NCBI RefSeq assembly: GCF_017884005.1 | Contig: NZ_QFAY01000031.1 | Span: 1-29,514 of the forward strand | Direction of reading: 5' to 3' | From: Streptococcus panodentis | GTDB lineage: Bacteria > Bacillota > Bacilli > Lactobacillales > Streptococcaceae | DNA length: 29,514 bases | The notes under the pieces: generated by a model | What the model saw: only the letters and a program-made list of their open reading frames with translations | The model's database searches: none | Told to the model about the DNA's origin: nothing | Shown: piece after piece, positions 6,991 to 14,346 of the stretch | How the letters are laid out: every line of letters begins with the position of its first letter | Position numbering within the stretch: position 1 is the stretch's first letter | Made by a program: the position numbers and the translations under genes

Positions 6991-7129
6991 GACAGCACCT
7001 CCTTAAAAAATCCCCAAGAACGGACAACCCAAGGAGGAAGGTTACTGATAGGATTCACAGCCTCGCGAAAAAGAGACAAACCTATGTCTGGACTACCAAC
7101 CAGAACCGTGTTTTTATCTTAGTAGCTAC
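6991..7129 (-). ncRNA. Probable yjdF riboswitch / structured 5' leader
   Basis: Leader of about 130 nt directly before a YjdF-family gene. Visible structure on the minus strand includes a CTGG/CCAG hairpin (7103-7088), a GACA/TGTC hairpin (7088-7075), and the segment CCTCCTT (complement of 7031-7037), which is perfectly complementary to the ribosome binding site AAGGAGG (complement of 6998-7004) 26 nt downstream. Pairing of these two would block translation, so a translational ON/OFF switch is likely. The class assignment rests on gene context, leader length and general layout; I cannot run a covariance model. Confidence 0.7.
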
Positions 7130-7158
7130 AGTCTAGCAAGATTTTTCAAAAAAATCAA
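7130..7158 (-). promoter_or_regulatory. yjdF promoter
   Basis: Minus-strand TTGATT (7153-7158), 17-bp spacer, TAGACT (7130-7135). It sets the leader start near 7123 and faces away from the hydrolase promoter about 70 bp further on. Confidence 0.65.
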
Positions 7159-7229
7159 GAAAATCAGAGACCCACAGGGAGACGGCCGTCAAGATATAAA
7201 AGAGGGTGAGCTGCCTGCAGTCTCTTTTC

Positions 7230-7258
7230 TTGTCAAAAAGGGCCATTTCCGCTATAAT
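7230..7258 (+). promoter_or_regulatory. Promoter of the alpha/beta hydrolase gene
   Basis: TTGTCA (7230-7235), 17-bp spacer, TATAAT (7253-7258). The transcript would start about 20 nt before the AAAGGAG ribosome binding site at 7272-7278. Confidence 0.8.
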
Positions 7259-7284
7259 ACTACAAATACTGAAAGGAGAGAGTT

Positions 7285-8211
7285 ATGAAATACTTTTGGA
7301 CTTTTCTCATCCTATTAGCCTTGGCTGGAGCGGCTGTTCTCTTCTGGCAGGCCCAGGCAAAACCAAATCAAACCGCTGCCAAGCAAGAAAGCGCGCAGAC
7401 AGCGGACAAGAAAAAAGCCGACAATGAGCTGACACCGACAGAAGACATCGTGTCCGAAGAGTACAGCATCTCAACCGATGATAGGCAGCTCTACGGCGTG
7501 ATAACCGCTCCCCGCGACTATAAAAATAAAAATTTACCAACCATCGTCATCGCTCATGGATTCAACAACACCCTTGAGCAATATGAACTGTACAGCCAGC
7601 TGCTGGCCAAGCAGGGCTATCTGGTCTATCGTTTTGACTTTTACGGAGGCAGCCATCTCTCCAAAAGCGGCGGACAGGACATGCTCAATATGTCCGTCAA
7701 AACTGAGCTCACAGACTTGACACAGGTTATGGAAAAGCTCGGAGCCGAGCCTTTTGTAGACAAGGGGAAAATAAGCTTGTTTGGCGCTAGCCAAGGCGGC
7801 GTGGTGGCCAGTCTCTATGCAGCTGCCCACCCCGACCGTGTGCACAAGCTCCTGCTGATCTTTCCAGCCTTTGTCCTATTTGACGATGTCAAGGAGACCT
7901 ATCGCAGTCTGGGAAGCCCAGCCCTGGACCAGCTGCCTGACAGCATGACGCACCACAATGCCACTCTGGGCAAGATTTATCTGATTGATGCCCTGGATAT
8001 TGATATTCAAGCAGAGCAGGCAAAAATTACTGCTCCAACCCTCATTATCCATGGCACTGACGACTCTGTTGTTCCCTACCAGTATGCCGTCGACGCCAGT
8101 CAGACCATTCCAAATGCAGAGCTGGTCACTGTAGAAGGCGGCGAACATCGAATCGATGAACGCTTTTCCCTTGCCGCAGCCCCTGCAATCCAAGAATTTC
8201 TGAAAGAGTAA
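7285..8211 (+). CDS. Membrane-anchored alpha/beta hydrolase
   Basis: 308-residue serine hydrolase of the alpha/beta fold. Residues 4-22 form one hydrophobic segment behind a Lys, with no lipobox Cys and no obvious cleavage site. The enzyme is therefore probably tethered to the outer face of the membrane by an uncleaved signal anchor, followed by a hydrophilic Gln/Lys/Ala linker to about residue 50. Catalytic elements are the oxyanion segment 'HGFNN' (91-95), nucleophile Ser169 in GASQG, Asp260 in 'HGTDDSVVP', and His288 in 'GGEHR'. This pattern is typical of cinnamoyl/feruloyl-esterase-like and BAAT-like hydrolases, but the substrate cannot be read from the sequence. It is monocistronic, with a strong promoter upstream and a terminator right after the stop. 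Confidence 0.88.
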   Translation: MKYFWTFLILLALAGAAVLFWQAQAKPNQTAAKQESAQTADKKKADNELTPTEDIVSEEYSISTDDRQLYGVITAPRDYKNKNLPTIVIAHGFNNTLEQYELYSQLLAKQGYLVYRFDFYGGSHLSKSGGQDMLNMSVKTELTDLTQVMEKLGAEPFVDKGKISLFGASQGGVVASLYAAAHPDRVHKLLLIFPAFVLFDDVKETYRSLGSPALDQLPDSMTHHNATLGKIYLIDALDIDIQAEQAKITAPTLIIHGTDDSVVPYQYAVDASQTIPNAELVTVEGGEHRIDERFSLAAAPAIQEFLKE

Positions 8212-8246
8212 AAACAACTCTCTAGTCTGACTAGAGGGTTGTTTTT
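8211..8246. terminator. Bidirectional terminator after the hydrolase gene
   Basis: AACAAC..CTCTAGT (8213-8226) pairs with ACTAGAG..GTTGTT (8230-8243). TTTTT follows on the plus strand and a T run also follows on the minus strand. It ends the hydrolase transcript and serves as the last of the hairpins downstream of rpsO. Confidence 0.85.
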
Positions 8247-8510
8247 CAATCTTTGTGCCAACAAAAGCACGCTCAACTGAACACGGCCTAAAAGCGTCGA
8301 GAAAATAAAAGAAACTCTCTGAAACCAGAGAGCCAATCTGAGCTCGGGCTAAAATCCCAGTGAAAAAGAAAAGCTACTCTATAATAGAGCAGCTTCAACT
8401 TTGTATATTCAATTGAACACGGCCTAAGCACTTGGCAAAAAAGATAAAATCTCCTAGAAACTGAAGTTTCTTCATCAATTTTCCTATTTTTGTCTGGTGC
8501 TTTTAACGGC
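8247..8510 (-). repeat. Tandem terminator-like repeat units downstream of rpsO
   Basis: This gene-free stretch holds three degenerate copies of a unit of about 60-75 bp beginning near 8273, 8334 and 8409. Written on the plus strand, each unit is: a GAACACGGCCTAA-type box (8279-8290, 8415-8426; weaker version GAGCTCGGGCTAA at 8340-8352), an A-rich tract, and a hairpin (CTCTCTG/CCAGAGAG at 8315-8332; CTCTA/TAGAG at 8377-8389; GAAAC/GTTTC near 8457-8470). On the minus strand each hairpin is followed by a T-rich tract, so the array reads as successive terminators for rpsO. The box is not needed for termination, so another role, such as small RNAs, is possible. Confidence 0.6.
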
Positions 8511-8524
8511 CTTTGTATCTTGAA

Positions 8525-8794
8525 TTAACGACGAAGTCCCAGAGAGTTGATCAACTCACGGTAGCGGTTGACATCGTTCTTACGCAGGTAAGCCAAAAGG
8601 TTACGACGGCGGCCGATTTTCTTCATCAAGCCACGGTAAGTTGCGTGGTCTTTTTTGTGCACCTTGATGTGCTCGTTGAGGTGGTTGATTTCCCAAGTCA
8701 GGACTGCTACCTGAACTTCAACAGAACCAGTATCACCTTCGTGACGTGCATATTGTGCAATGATTTCATTTTTTTTCTCTTTTGAGATTGCCAT
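8525..8794 (-). CDS. rpsO: 30S ribosomal protein S15
   Basis: 89-residue S15, the full family length, which binds the central domain of 16S rRNA at an early step of 30S assembly. Hallmarks are the N-terminal '[24 protein letters not shown]', the '[17 protein letters not shown]' rRNA-binding helix and the C-terminal 'INSLGLRR'. The start was placed at the ATG at 8794, preceded by AAAGGAG, and not at the longer in-frame start at 8854, because S15 proteins begin with this exact sequence. It is transcribed alone from a near-consensus promoter with an ~85-nt leader that may carry autoregulatory structure. Confidence 0.98.
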   Translation of the reverse strand: MAISKEKKNEIIAQYARHEGDTGSVEVQVAVLTWEINHLNEHIKVHKKDHATYRGLMKKIGRRRNLLAYLRKNDVNRYRELINSLGLRR

Positions 8795-8880
8795 GATTTT
8801 CTCCTTTTCTTTACGCTTCATCCGAGTGACAGGCTTGGCAATTCCTGCAACCAAGAAGAAGTTATTTGTCTTCGCGACAT
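8795..8880 (-). promoter_or_regulatory. rpsO leader, possible S15 autoregulatory structure
   Basis: The leader of about 85 nt contains a TGTC/GACA hairpin near its 5' end and a nested fold in which CTTC pairs with GAAG around an inner CTTGG/CCAAG stem. S15 represses its own mRNA through leader structures in several bacteria, including Firmicutes, so this is a reasonable candidate. The structure shown here is drawn by eye. Confidence 0.4.
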
Positions 8881-8884
8881 TCTT

Positions 8885-8913
8885 ATTCTATCAAGAAGGA
8901 CTGGCTTTGTCAA
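8885..8913 (-). promoter_or_regulatory. rpsO promoter
   Basis: Minus-strand TTGACA (8908-8913), 17-bp spacer, TAGAAT (8885-8890): five of six -10 bases and a perfect -35. It fits in the short gap after the K+ channel stop codon. Confidence 0.85.
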
Positions 8914-8923
8914 ATCATTCTGC

Positions 8924-9664
8924 TCACGTCTGATCGTCATCTGACTGCCGCTTGAGCAGGCTCCTGATTTCTTCCAGTATGACTCTCTGCTGGGCCAATT
9001 CCGTTTCAATCTTCGCCAGTTTATTTCCTGTATTGTTTTCCCGGCTGATAAAAAAGTTGGTCAGGGAGGTGGTCAGAAGGCCCAGAGTTCCAATGCCGCT
9101 GAACATCAGCACTACAGCGACTGCCTTTCCTATGAGGGTCTTGGGCACAATATCGCCATAGCCGACAGTGGTCACCGTCGCAACCGACCACCAAACCGCA
9201 TCGATAAAAGCATGGTGCTCAACATAGGCCACAATCGCACTGCTGATAATGATGATGCCGGCATTGATGGACAGAAAACGCATGATCCCATTTTTTCCTG
9301 TGAACTTTTTAACGACTTTTCTCAGCTTGCTGCTGAGACCAATCAGGCGGAAAATCTTGGTCAGCTTCACCAAACGGACGATTCTGCCCAGCCGGAAGAA
9401 AGCAAACAGCAGATTAAAAGGAATAATCGCCAGCAAATCAAAAAAATGCTTTTTGAAATAAACCCATTTCCTCTTGGCTTTATAGATTCCCACTGTATAA
9501 TCCACAGCAAAAATCAAGGTAATGCCCTCATCAATCCAGACATAAGGAACAGCATAGATGTCCAGCAGTCCAATGAAATCAAGAATCACCAGACTGATGG
9601 ATAAAAGGGCCAGCACCGTGATTCCCCATTCATAATTGAAGAGCAGTTCTCTTTTCTTGTCCAT
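8924..9664 (-). CDS. Voltage-gated-type potassium channel
   Basis: 246-residue six-helix ion channel subunit (Ion_trans/KvAP-like), expected to form tetramers in the membrane. The selectivity filter TVGYGD is at residues 166-171, between the pore helices. The fourth segment is a clear voltage sensor with a basic residue every third position: Arg91, Arg94, Arg97, Lys100, Lys103, Arg106. The C-terminal ~40 residues (about 205-240) have the heptad pattern of a short coiled coil that could hold the tetramer together. There is no RCK/TrkA-N domain. It has its own promoter at 9692-9720, and rpsO follows with a separate promoter. Confidence 0.92.
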   Translation of the reverse strand: MDKKRELLFNYEWGITVLALLSISLVILDFIGLLDIYAVPYVWIDEGITLIFAVDYTVGIYKAKRKWVYFKKHFFDLLAIIPFNLLFAFFRLGRIVRLVKLTKIFRLIGLSSKLRKVVKKFTGKNGIMRFLSINAGIIIISSAIVAYVEHHAFIDAVWWSVATVTTVGYGDIVPKTLIGKAVAVVLMFSGIGTLGLLTTSLTNFFISRENNTGNKLAKIETELAQQRVILEEIRSLLKRQSDDDQT

Positions 9665-9691
9665 AGCGTCCTCTCAGTTGTTGATAGTTTT

Positions 9692-9720
9692 ATTATAGAG
9701 TATTCTGAGCCCGGACGCAA
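9692..9720 (-). promoter_or_regulatory. K+ channel promoter
   Basis: Minus-strand TTGCGT (9715-9720), 17-bp spacer, perfect TATAAT (9692-9697), about 27 bp before the start codon. Confidence 0.7.
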
Positions 9721-9741
9721 GGACGGTCAGACAAATCAATC

Positions 9742-9774
9742 AAAATCCCGCACCTCTAAACAGGCAGCGGGATT
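9742..9774 (-). terminator. Terminator of the MFS-rsuA operon
   Basis: Perfect 8-bp stem AATCCCGC (9744-9751) / GCGGGATT (9767-9774), overlapping the rsuA stop codon. On the minus strand it is followed by TTTTG, a rather weak T tract. Confidence 0.65.
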
Positions 9775-10502
9775 CACAGCTGGACTTTGAAAATCCTTAA
9801 GCTTTCTAATTCTTCTGAAGTCAGGCGGCGATAGGCACCCAAAGCCAGCTCTGGATCCAGCTTCAGAGGCCCCATACTCACGCGCTGAAGGTCCGTGACT
9901 TCTTTGCCGCAGGCTTGGACCATGCGCTTGACTTGGTGAAATTTGCCTTCGGAAATTGTAATCCGGACCCGGCTGCTATTGGCTTTCTGACTGACTTCTA
10001 AAATTTCCAGGCGGGAGGGCTGGCAGCTAAAGTCTTTGAGCTTAATGCCGGCAGCAAAGCGCTCTGCATCTTGCTCATCCATCATCCCGGCTATCTGAGC
10101 GTGATAGACCTTAGCAACATGCCTTTTGGGCGACAGCATGGCATGAGCCAGCTTGCCGTTATTAGTCAGGAGCAAGAGCCCATGCGTATCAATGTCTAAG
10201 CGGCCGACTGGAAAAACGGCCTTCCGCCGGGCAGTCTCGTCCAGCAGATCCAGTACGGTCTGATGCCGCTCATCCTCCGTCGCTGAAATAACGCCCTGCG
10301 GCTTGTTGAGCAGATAGTAGACGAAGTGTTCATAGTTTAGCTTTTGGCCGGAAACGACAATCTCATCTGTCCTCTCATCAATCTGAGCCTTGGGTGATTT
10401 TTCTGCTCTGCCATTGACCAAAACCAGCCCCTTCTTGAGGACTTGCTTGACCTGGGCCCGTGAGCCGAGGCCATTTTCTGCTAAAAACTTATCTAGGCGC
10501 AT
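9774..10502 (-). CDS. rsuA: 16S rRNA pseudouridine synthase, RsuA/RluB family
   Basis: 242-residue pseudouridine synthase. The N-terminal S4 RNA-binding domain (about residues 1-50: 'MRLDKFLAENGLGSRAQVKQ') is followed by the catalytic domain. The signature GRLDIDTHGLLLLTN contains the catalytic Asp103. The 'EGKFHQVKRM' block near the C-terminus is characteristic of the RsuA/RluB/E/F subgroup. RsuA itself modifies U516 of 16S rRNA during 30S assembly. The size and S4 domain fit RsuA best, but RluB-like activity cannot be excluded. It starts 9 bp after the MFS gene stop and is co-transcribed with it. Confidence 0.88.
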   Translation of the reverse strand: MRLDKFLAENGLGSRAQVKQVLKKGLVLVNGRAEKSPKAQIDERTDEIVVSGQKLNYEHFVYYLLNKPQGVISATEDERHQTVLDLLDETARRKAVFPVGRLDIDTHGLLLLTNNGKLAHAMLSPKRHVAKVYHAQIAGMMDEQDAERFAAGIKLKDFSCQPSRLEILEVSQKANSSRVRITISEGKFHQVKRMVQACGKEVTDLQRVSMGPLKLDPELALGAYRRLTSEELESLRIFKVQL

Positions 10503-10511
10503 GGAAACCTC

Positions 10512-11672
10512 CTACAGAGCTGAAGTCTTGTCTTTGCCTATACGAAGGGCAAAGAGAGCCGTCAGAATCATGGCCGAACCCAGAATGCTGAAAATGACAG
10601 CCTGATGACTGGAAAAACGGCCGATAGAACTGAGAACAAAGGTCGTCGCTGTAGCTCCGGCACTGCAGCCCAGAATGACGATAGAAGTCGCTTGGTTGAG
10701 GAGACTGCTTGAGATGCGCTCCGACAAGGTGTAAAAGATGGCAGTCAGGGCAATGCTGTAGACAAAGCCGGCCGCAATAGCGCTGAGCGTGAGAACCCAC
10801 AGATTGGGCGCAAGACCGATGAAGAGCTGCATAAGGCCAAAGGCAAAGCCGGAAACCGTCAGCAGTCTTTCCTTGAAATACCGGAGAAAAGCGGCAAAGC
10901 TAATCCCAGCCGCAATCCCCGTCAGCTGCATCAGCGAAAGAATCAGACCTGCCGTCTGGGCCGTCCCCATGCCAGAGCGTTCAACAATCCCCGGCACGCG
11001 CACATTGATGGCGATATTGGTCAGGACAATGACCCCCGCCACAAAGGCAAAGCCCAGACTCAGCCGCCAGTCTTCTTTCGTCAATTGCAGCGGTTTCTTT
11101 TGACGGCTCTTCCCCTTGCTCGCTGTCTGTTCAGCCGGAACAAAGAGCAGATAAAGGGCCAGAACTACCAGACCAAAGGCATAGACCAAAAAGACTGCCT
11201 GCCAGCCGAAAGGCAGGAGCAGACTGACCCCAAGGGTCAAGAGCGCTGTTCCGACTACCTCTGCTGAGCCCCGCAGGCCCAGCAGCTGCACGCGCTCCCT
11301 GCCCTGGTAGCGCTCGCTGATGATGGAAATCGCCTTGGCATTAAGCAGGCCCAGCCCCATACCAAAGATTAGGCGGGAGGCAAAAATCAGCCAGTAAGAC
11401 TGATCAAAGAGAGGGACAAAGCCGCAGAGCGAAAAAATCAGGAGCCCTGTCACAATCATCTGGCGCTCAGTCAGGTATTTTTCAATGACACCATTCAGCA
11501 GCAGCATGACCATGATACCAGCTGAAGGCAAAGAAACCAGAAGCTCGATCCAGCTCTCGGGAATCCCTTTATAAAAGGCAAACATGGCCGACTGGGCACT
11601 GGAAATCGAGAAAGCCGTCGTCAGAATCAAAGACAGCGAGAGAATGCTCAGCTTTTCCATAAACTTTTTCAT
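10512..11672 (-). CDS. MFS transporter
   Basis: 386-residue major facilitator with about 12 hydrophobic segments and a hydrophilic basic loop in the middle ('SKGKSRQKKPLQLTKEDW'), between the two six-helix halves. The motif 'RLIFGMGLGLLNAKAISII' in the first half is typical of drug- or metabolite-efflux MFS proteins. The start was set at the ATG at 11672, which follows AAAGGA by 8 nt; the upstream in-frame start at 11708 has no ribosome binding site. A TATGAT -10 lies near 11714-11719. It forms an operon with rsuA. Substrate unknown. Confidence 0.88.
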   Translation of the reverse strand: MKKFMEKLSILSLSLILTTAFSISSAQSAMFAFYKGIPESWIELLVSLPSAGIMVMLLLNGVIEKYLTERQMIVTGLLIFSLCGFVPLFDQSYWLIFASRLIFGMGLGLLNAKAISIISERYQGRERVQLLGLRGSAEVVGTALLTLGVSLLLPFGWQAVFLVYAFGLVVLALYLLFVPAEQTASKGKSRQKKPLQLTKEDWRLSLGFAFVAGVIVLTNIAINVRVPGIVERSGMGTAQTAGLILSLMQLTGIAAGISFAAFLRYFKERLLTVSGFAFGLMQLFIGLAPNLWVLTLSAIAAGFVYSIALTAIFYTLSERISSSLLNQATSIVILGCSAGATATTFVLSSIGRFSSHQAVIFSILGSAMILTALFALRIGKDKTSAL

Positions 11673-11761
11673 ATTCTTTTCCTTTAATGATCGCAGTACT
11701 TCTATCATACATTTTTTTAGTCAAAGACGCAACGGCCTTCGCTAAATTCTCATGCCCTGCC

Positions 11762-11790
11762 TTTATTTCTGACTTATTTTGTGTTATCAT
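11762..11790 (+). promoter_or_regulatory. def promoter
   Basis: TTTATT (11762-11767), 17-bp spacer, extended -10 TGTTATCAT (hexamer 11785-11790). AAGGAG follows at 11805-11810, ahead of the start at 11817. Confidence 0.55.
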
Positions 11791-11816
11791 GTTCTGTAGA
11801 GAAAAAGGAGAGAATC

Positions 11817-12449
11817 ATGTCTGTTATTGAAAAAAATACTGCCATTGATAGAATAAGCAAAGCAGCTCATCTGATTGATATGAGCGATATTATCCGGGAG
11901 GGCCATCCGACCCTGCGGGCTCTGGCAGAGGAAGTCACCTTCCCCCTGTCAGAGCAGGAAGTCATTCTGGGCGAGAAGATGCTGCAGTTTCTTAAGCATT
12001 CGCAGGATCCGGTCACAGCTGAAAAAATGGGGCTGCGCGGCGGTGTCGGGCTGGCTGCACCCCAGCTGGATATTTCCAAGCGCATCATCGCTGTCCTTGT
12101 GCCAAATGCTCCCGATGAAGAGGGCAATCCGCCCAAGGAAGCCTACAGCCTGCAGGCCGTTATGTACAATCCCAAAATCGTCGCCCATTCGGTGCAGGAT
12201 GCTGCTCTGGCCGACGGTGAAGGCTGCCTGTCGGTCGACCGCGAGGTACCGGGCTATGTCATCCGCCATGCACGGGTGACCGTGGACTACTTTGACAAGG
12301 ACGGCCAAAAGCACCGTATCAAACTCAAGGGTTACAACTCTATCGTCGTTCAGCATGAGATCGACCACACCAACGGCGTCATGTTCTACGACCGCATCGA
12401 TGAAAAAGACCCTTTCGCAGTGAAAGAAGGCATGCTGGTGATTGAGTAG
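11817..12449 (+). CDS. def: Peptide deformylase
   Basis: 210-residue type II (Gram-positive) peptide deformylase, which removes the formyl group from the N-terminal Met of new proteins. All three metal-site motifs are intact: GVGLAAPQ (residues 76-83), EGCLS (135-139, metal ligand Cys137) and HEIDH (180-184, ligands His180 and His184, catalytic Glu181). The insertion between motifs I and II ('[17 protein letters not shown]') is typical of the type II class. The start was set at 11817 because AAGGAG lies 6 nt upstream and the protein then begins as in other streptococci; the longer in-frame start at 11781 falls on the -10. It has its own promoter and terminator. Confidence 0.97.
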   Translation: MSVIEKNTAIDRISKAAHLIDMSDIIREGHPTLRALAEEVTFPLSEQEVILGEKMLQFLKHSQDPVTAEKMGLRGGVGLAAPQLDISKRIIAVLVPNAPDEEGNPPKEAYSLQAVMYNPKIVAHSVQDAALADGEGCLSVDREVPGYVIRHARVTVDYFDKDGQKHRIKLKGYNSIVVQHEIDHTNGVMFYDRIDEKDPFAVKEGMLVIE

Positions 12450-12484
12450 GATCCTACTCTTTGAAAAGCACTGACAGAACACAG

Positions 12485-12518
12485 AAAGACTTGGATTCAA
12501 GCTGATCCAAGTCTTTTT
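12485..12518 (+). terminator. Terminator of def
   Basis: Perfect 12-bp stem AAAGACTTGGAT / ATCCAAGTCTTT (12485-12496, 12505-12516) followed by TTTCT. The T-rich flank on the minus side may also end the GlsB-family transcript. Confidence 0.88.
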
Positions 12519-12535
12519 CTATATCATCAACAATC

Positions 12536-12766
12536 CTAGCTCCCTCTCCGCCAAAAAATCGCTAAAAGGATGACCGCGCCCAGCACAGACGGAACAATGG
12601 CTGTGTCCGCCAGCATGGGGCCCCAATTTCCGAAAAGCAGCTGGCCGACGAAGGAGCCGACCCAGCCCAAAAGGATTTTACCGATACAGCCCATCCGCTC
12701 ACCGCGGCTGGTAATAGCCCCGGCAATGAGTCCGATGATAAATCCAACAAACATACTACCAATCAT
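12536..12766 (-). CDS. GlsB/YeaQ/YmgE-family small membrane protein
   Basis: 76-residue very hydrophobic protein with three predicted helices and Gly-rich motifs: 'GFIIGLIAGAITS', 'GKILLGWVGSFVGQLLFG', and a final helix ending in Trp-Arg-Arg. This is the Transgly_assoc (PF04226) family, often induced by cell-envelope or general stress; biochemical function unknown. AAGGAT lies 8 nt before the ATG. It is convergent with def and shares the terminator region. Confidence 0.88.
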   Translation of the reverse strand: MIGSMFVGFIIGLIAGAITSRGERMGCIGKILLGWVGSFVGQLLFGNWGPMLADTAIVPSVLGAVILLAIFWRRGS

Positions 12767-12877
12767 ATTCTATCCTTCTTTCTGTTGTCTTTGTCTCAGG
12801 AGACTGAAAAAATCTCAGCCCTGATTGGCTTTCAAAATCCTATCTGTTCACTTTGTTCAAGAGAGCTGCGCTTCTAT

Positions 12878-14119
12878 CTAAATCGCCCAATCTCCATTTT
12901 TAAAGATGGCTACACGGCTGCCGTCCTCGCGGATACCATCCACATTCATCTGAGCAGAGCCAATCATGAAGTCCACATGGACATCTGAGCGGTTGAGACC
13001 GGCTGCTTCCAGCTCTTCTTCGGAGAAATTCTCCCCACCGACTACACTGGTCGCATAGGCCGCACCGATAGCCAGATGGTTAGAAGCATTCTCATCGAAA
13101 AGGGTATTAAAGAAGGTAATGCCAGACTGGGAAATCGGGCTTGGATCGGGCACCAAGGCCACTTCACCTAAAGCACGCGCACCCGCATTTTCAAAGACCA
13201 AATCCTTCATGACCTGGTCGCCCTTTTCAGCAGTAATGTCCACAATCTGGCCGTCTTTAAAGGTCACCTTGATGCCCTCGATGATGTTGCCGTTGTAGCT
13301 GAGAGGCTTGGTGCTGGTCACATAGCCGTCAGCCCGGCGGAAGTCCGGCGCTGAGAAGACCTCTTCGGTCGGCATGTTGGCAATGAAATACTCGCCCTGC
13401 GCATTGAGACTGCCGGCAGACTCCCAGTGATGGTTCTTGGGCATGCCCAGTGTCAGATCAGTGCCCGGCGCAGTGTAGTGAAGGGCGGTAAACTGCTCGT
13501 CATTGAGAATCTTGGCCTTGGAGCTGAGGCGCTCTTCATGCGCTTTCCAGGCAGCAACGGGGTCGTTCTCATAGACCCGGCAGGTCTTGAAAATCTGGTC
13601 CCAAAGCAGGTCGACTGCTTCTTCCTCGCTCTTAGCATCCGGAAAGACCTTCTTAGCCCACTCTGTACCAGCTGCCGCTGCCACTGTCCAGCTGACTTTA
13701 TTGGACTGGGTTGCGATACGCATCGGCTTCATGGCCAGTCCCAGAGCCTTGGCAGAAGCCGACAATTTTTCAGCATCCACACCATTGAGCGCTCCCGGAT
13801 CAGACGAACGTACGCCCAGACGGCTGGCTTTCTTCTCAAGGAGATAGTTCATCTCAGCCACCTTATAGTCCGGAACATTGTCCAAGCGGTCCATCGGTGC
13901 ATGGAGGAATTTCTCGCGGTTAGTCACATCATCCGCCCACTGGACAATCACCTCATGCGCACCCAGAGCATAGGCTTCCCTGACAATCAAGTGAGCCAGC
14001 TCACGCTGCTCCACATCGATATTAAGAGCCACCGTATGACCCGGCTGTACATTGATGCCGTTAGCTACTAGGAGCTTAGCATACTTCTCTAAATTCTCTT
14101 TAAAATTTGGTAAAACCAT
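12878..14119 (-). CDS. pepS: Aminopeptidase PepS (family M29)
   Basis: 413-residue metallo-aminopeptidase of the M29 (thermophilic aminopeptidase T / PepS) family, a cytoplasmic dimer that releases N-terminal residues from peptides. The expected metal-binding set is present at canonical positions: Glu253 ('PTEEVF'), Glu319 ('LGEVALVPD'), His348 ('NASNHLAIG'), His381 and Asp383 ('HVDFMIG'). Length is normal for the family. AAAAGGAA precedes the ATG. A broken 50-codon ORF ends 19 bp upstream on the same strand, so pepS is probably the second gene of that transcript. Confidence 0.94.
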   Translation of the reverse strand: MVLPNFKENLEKYAKLLVANGINVQPGHTVALNIDVEQRELAHLIVREAYALGAHEVIVQWADDVTNREKFLHAPMDRLDNVPDYKVAEMNYLLEKKASRLGVRSSDPGALNGVDAEKLSASAKALGLAMKPMRIATQSNKVSWTVAAAAGTEWAKKVFPDAKSEEEAVDLLWDQIFKTCRVYENDPVAAWKAHEERLSSKAKILNDEQFTALHYTAPGTDLTLGMPKNHHWESAGSLNAQGEYFIANMPTEEVFSAPDFRRADGYVTSTKPLSYNGNIIEGIKVTFKDGQIVDITAEKGDQVMKDLVFENAGARALGEVALVPDPSPISQSGITFFNTLFDENASNHLAIGAAYATSVVGGENFSEEELEAAGLNRSDVHVDFMIGSAQMNVDGIREDGSRVAIFKNGDWAI

Positions 14120-14138
14120 TCGTTTCTTCCTTTTCTAA

Positions 14139-14291
14139 TTATTTTTTCTTAAACAGAGACAGAACATTCGCTGCGACCACCGTGCCGCAGATCAGAGCTG
14201 TCATTTTCAAAATCGTATCCGAATCCAGCTCCAGCTAGTAGTCGAAAACCTTCTGGGCTGGCTTGTCCTGAGCAGAAATGGTCAGTTTCAT
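14139..14291 (-). pseudogene. Small ORF upstream of pepS interrupted by one amber codon
   Basis: On the minus strand an ATG at 14291, 7 nt after AAAGGA, opens a 50-codon frame that ends with TAA at 14139. Codon 19 (14235-14237) is TAG. Before it the frame reads MKLTISAQDKPAQKVFDY. After it come an acidic stretch, one hydrophobic helix ('MTALICGTVVAANVLSLF') and a Lys tail, which looks like a small membrane protein with a proper end. A single CAG-to-TAG change (Gln to stop) would explain it. It could also be a true 18-residue leader peptide. No family recognised. Confidence 0.6.
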
Positions 14292-14346
14292 GGGAGAGTC
14301 CTTTCTGTTTAGTTCAAATACTTCAATAAAAATAATAATCTTATAA

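Noticed and set aside
8247..8510. CRISPR array or CiaR-controlled small RNAs
   Set aside because: Units differ too much and lack identical repeats with unique spacers, so it is not CRISPR. I saw no paired TTTAAG sites as expected for CiaR promoters.
8795..8854. N-terminal extension of S15 (start at 8854)
   Set aside because: The extension lies in the structured leader, lacks its own ribosome binding site and is not part of S15 proteins; the start at 8794 has AAAGGAG.
13427..14071. 214-codon plus-strand frame opposite pepS
   Set aside because: PepS has all five metal-site residues on the other strand; the antisense frame has no start signal or family match.
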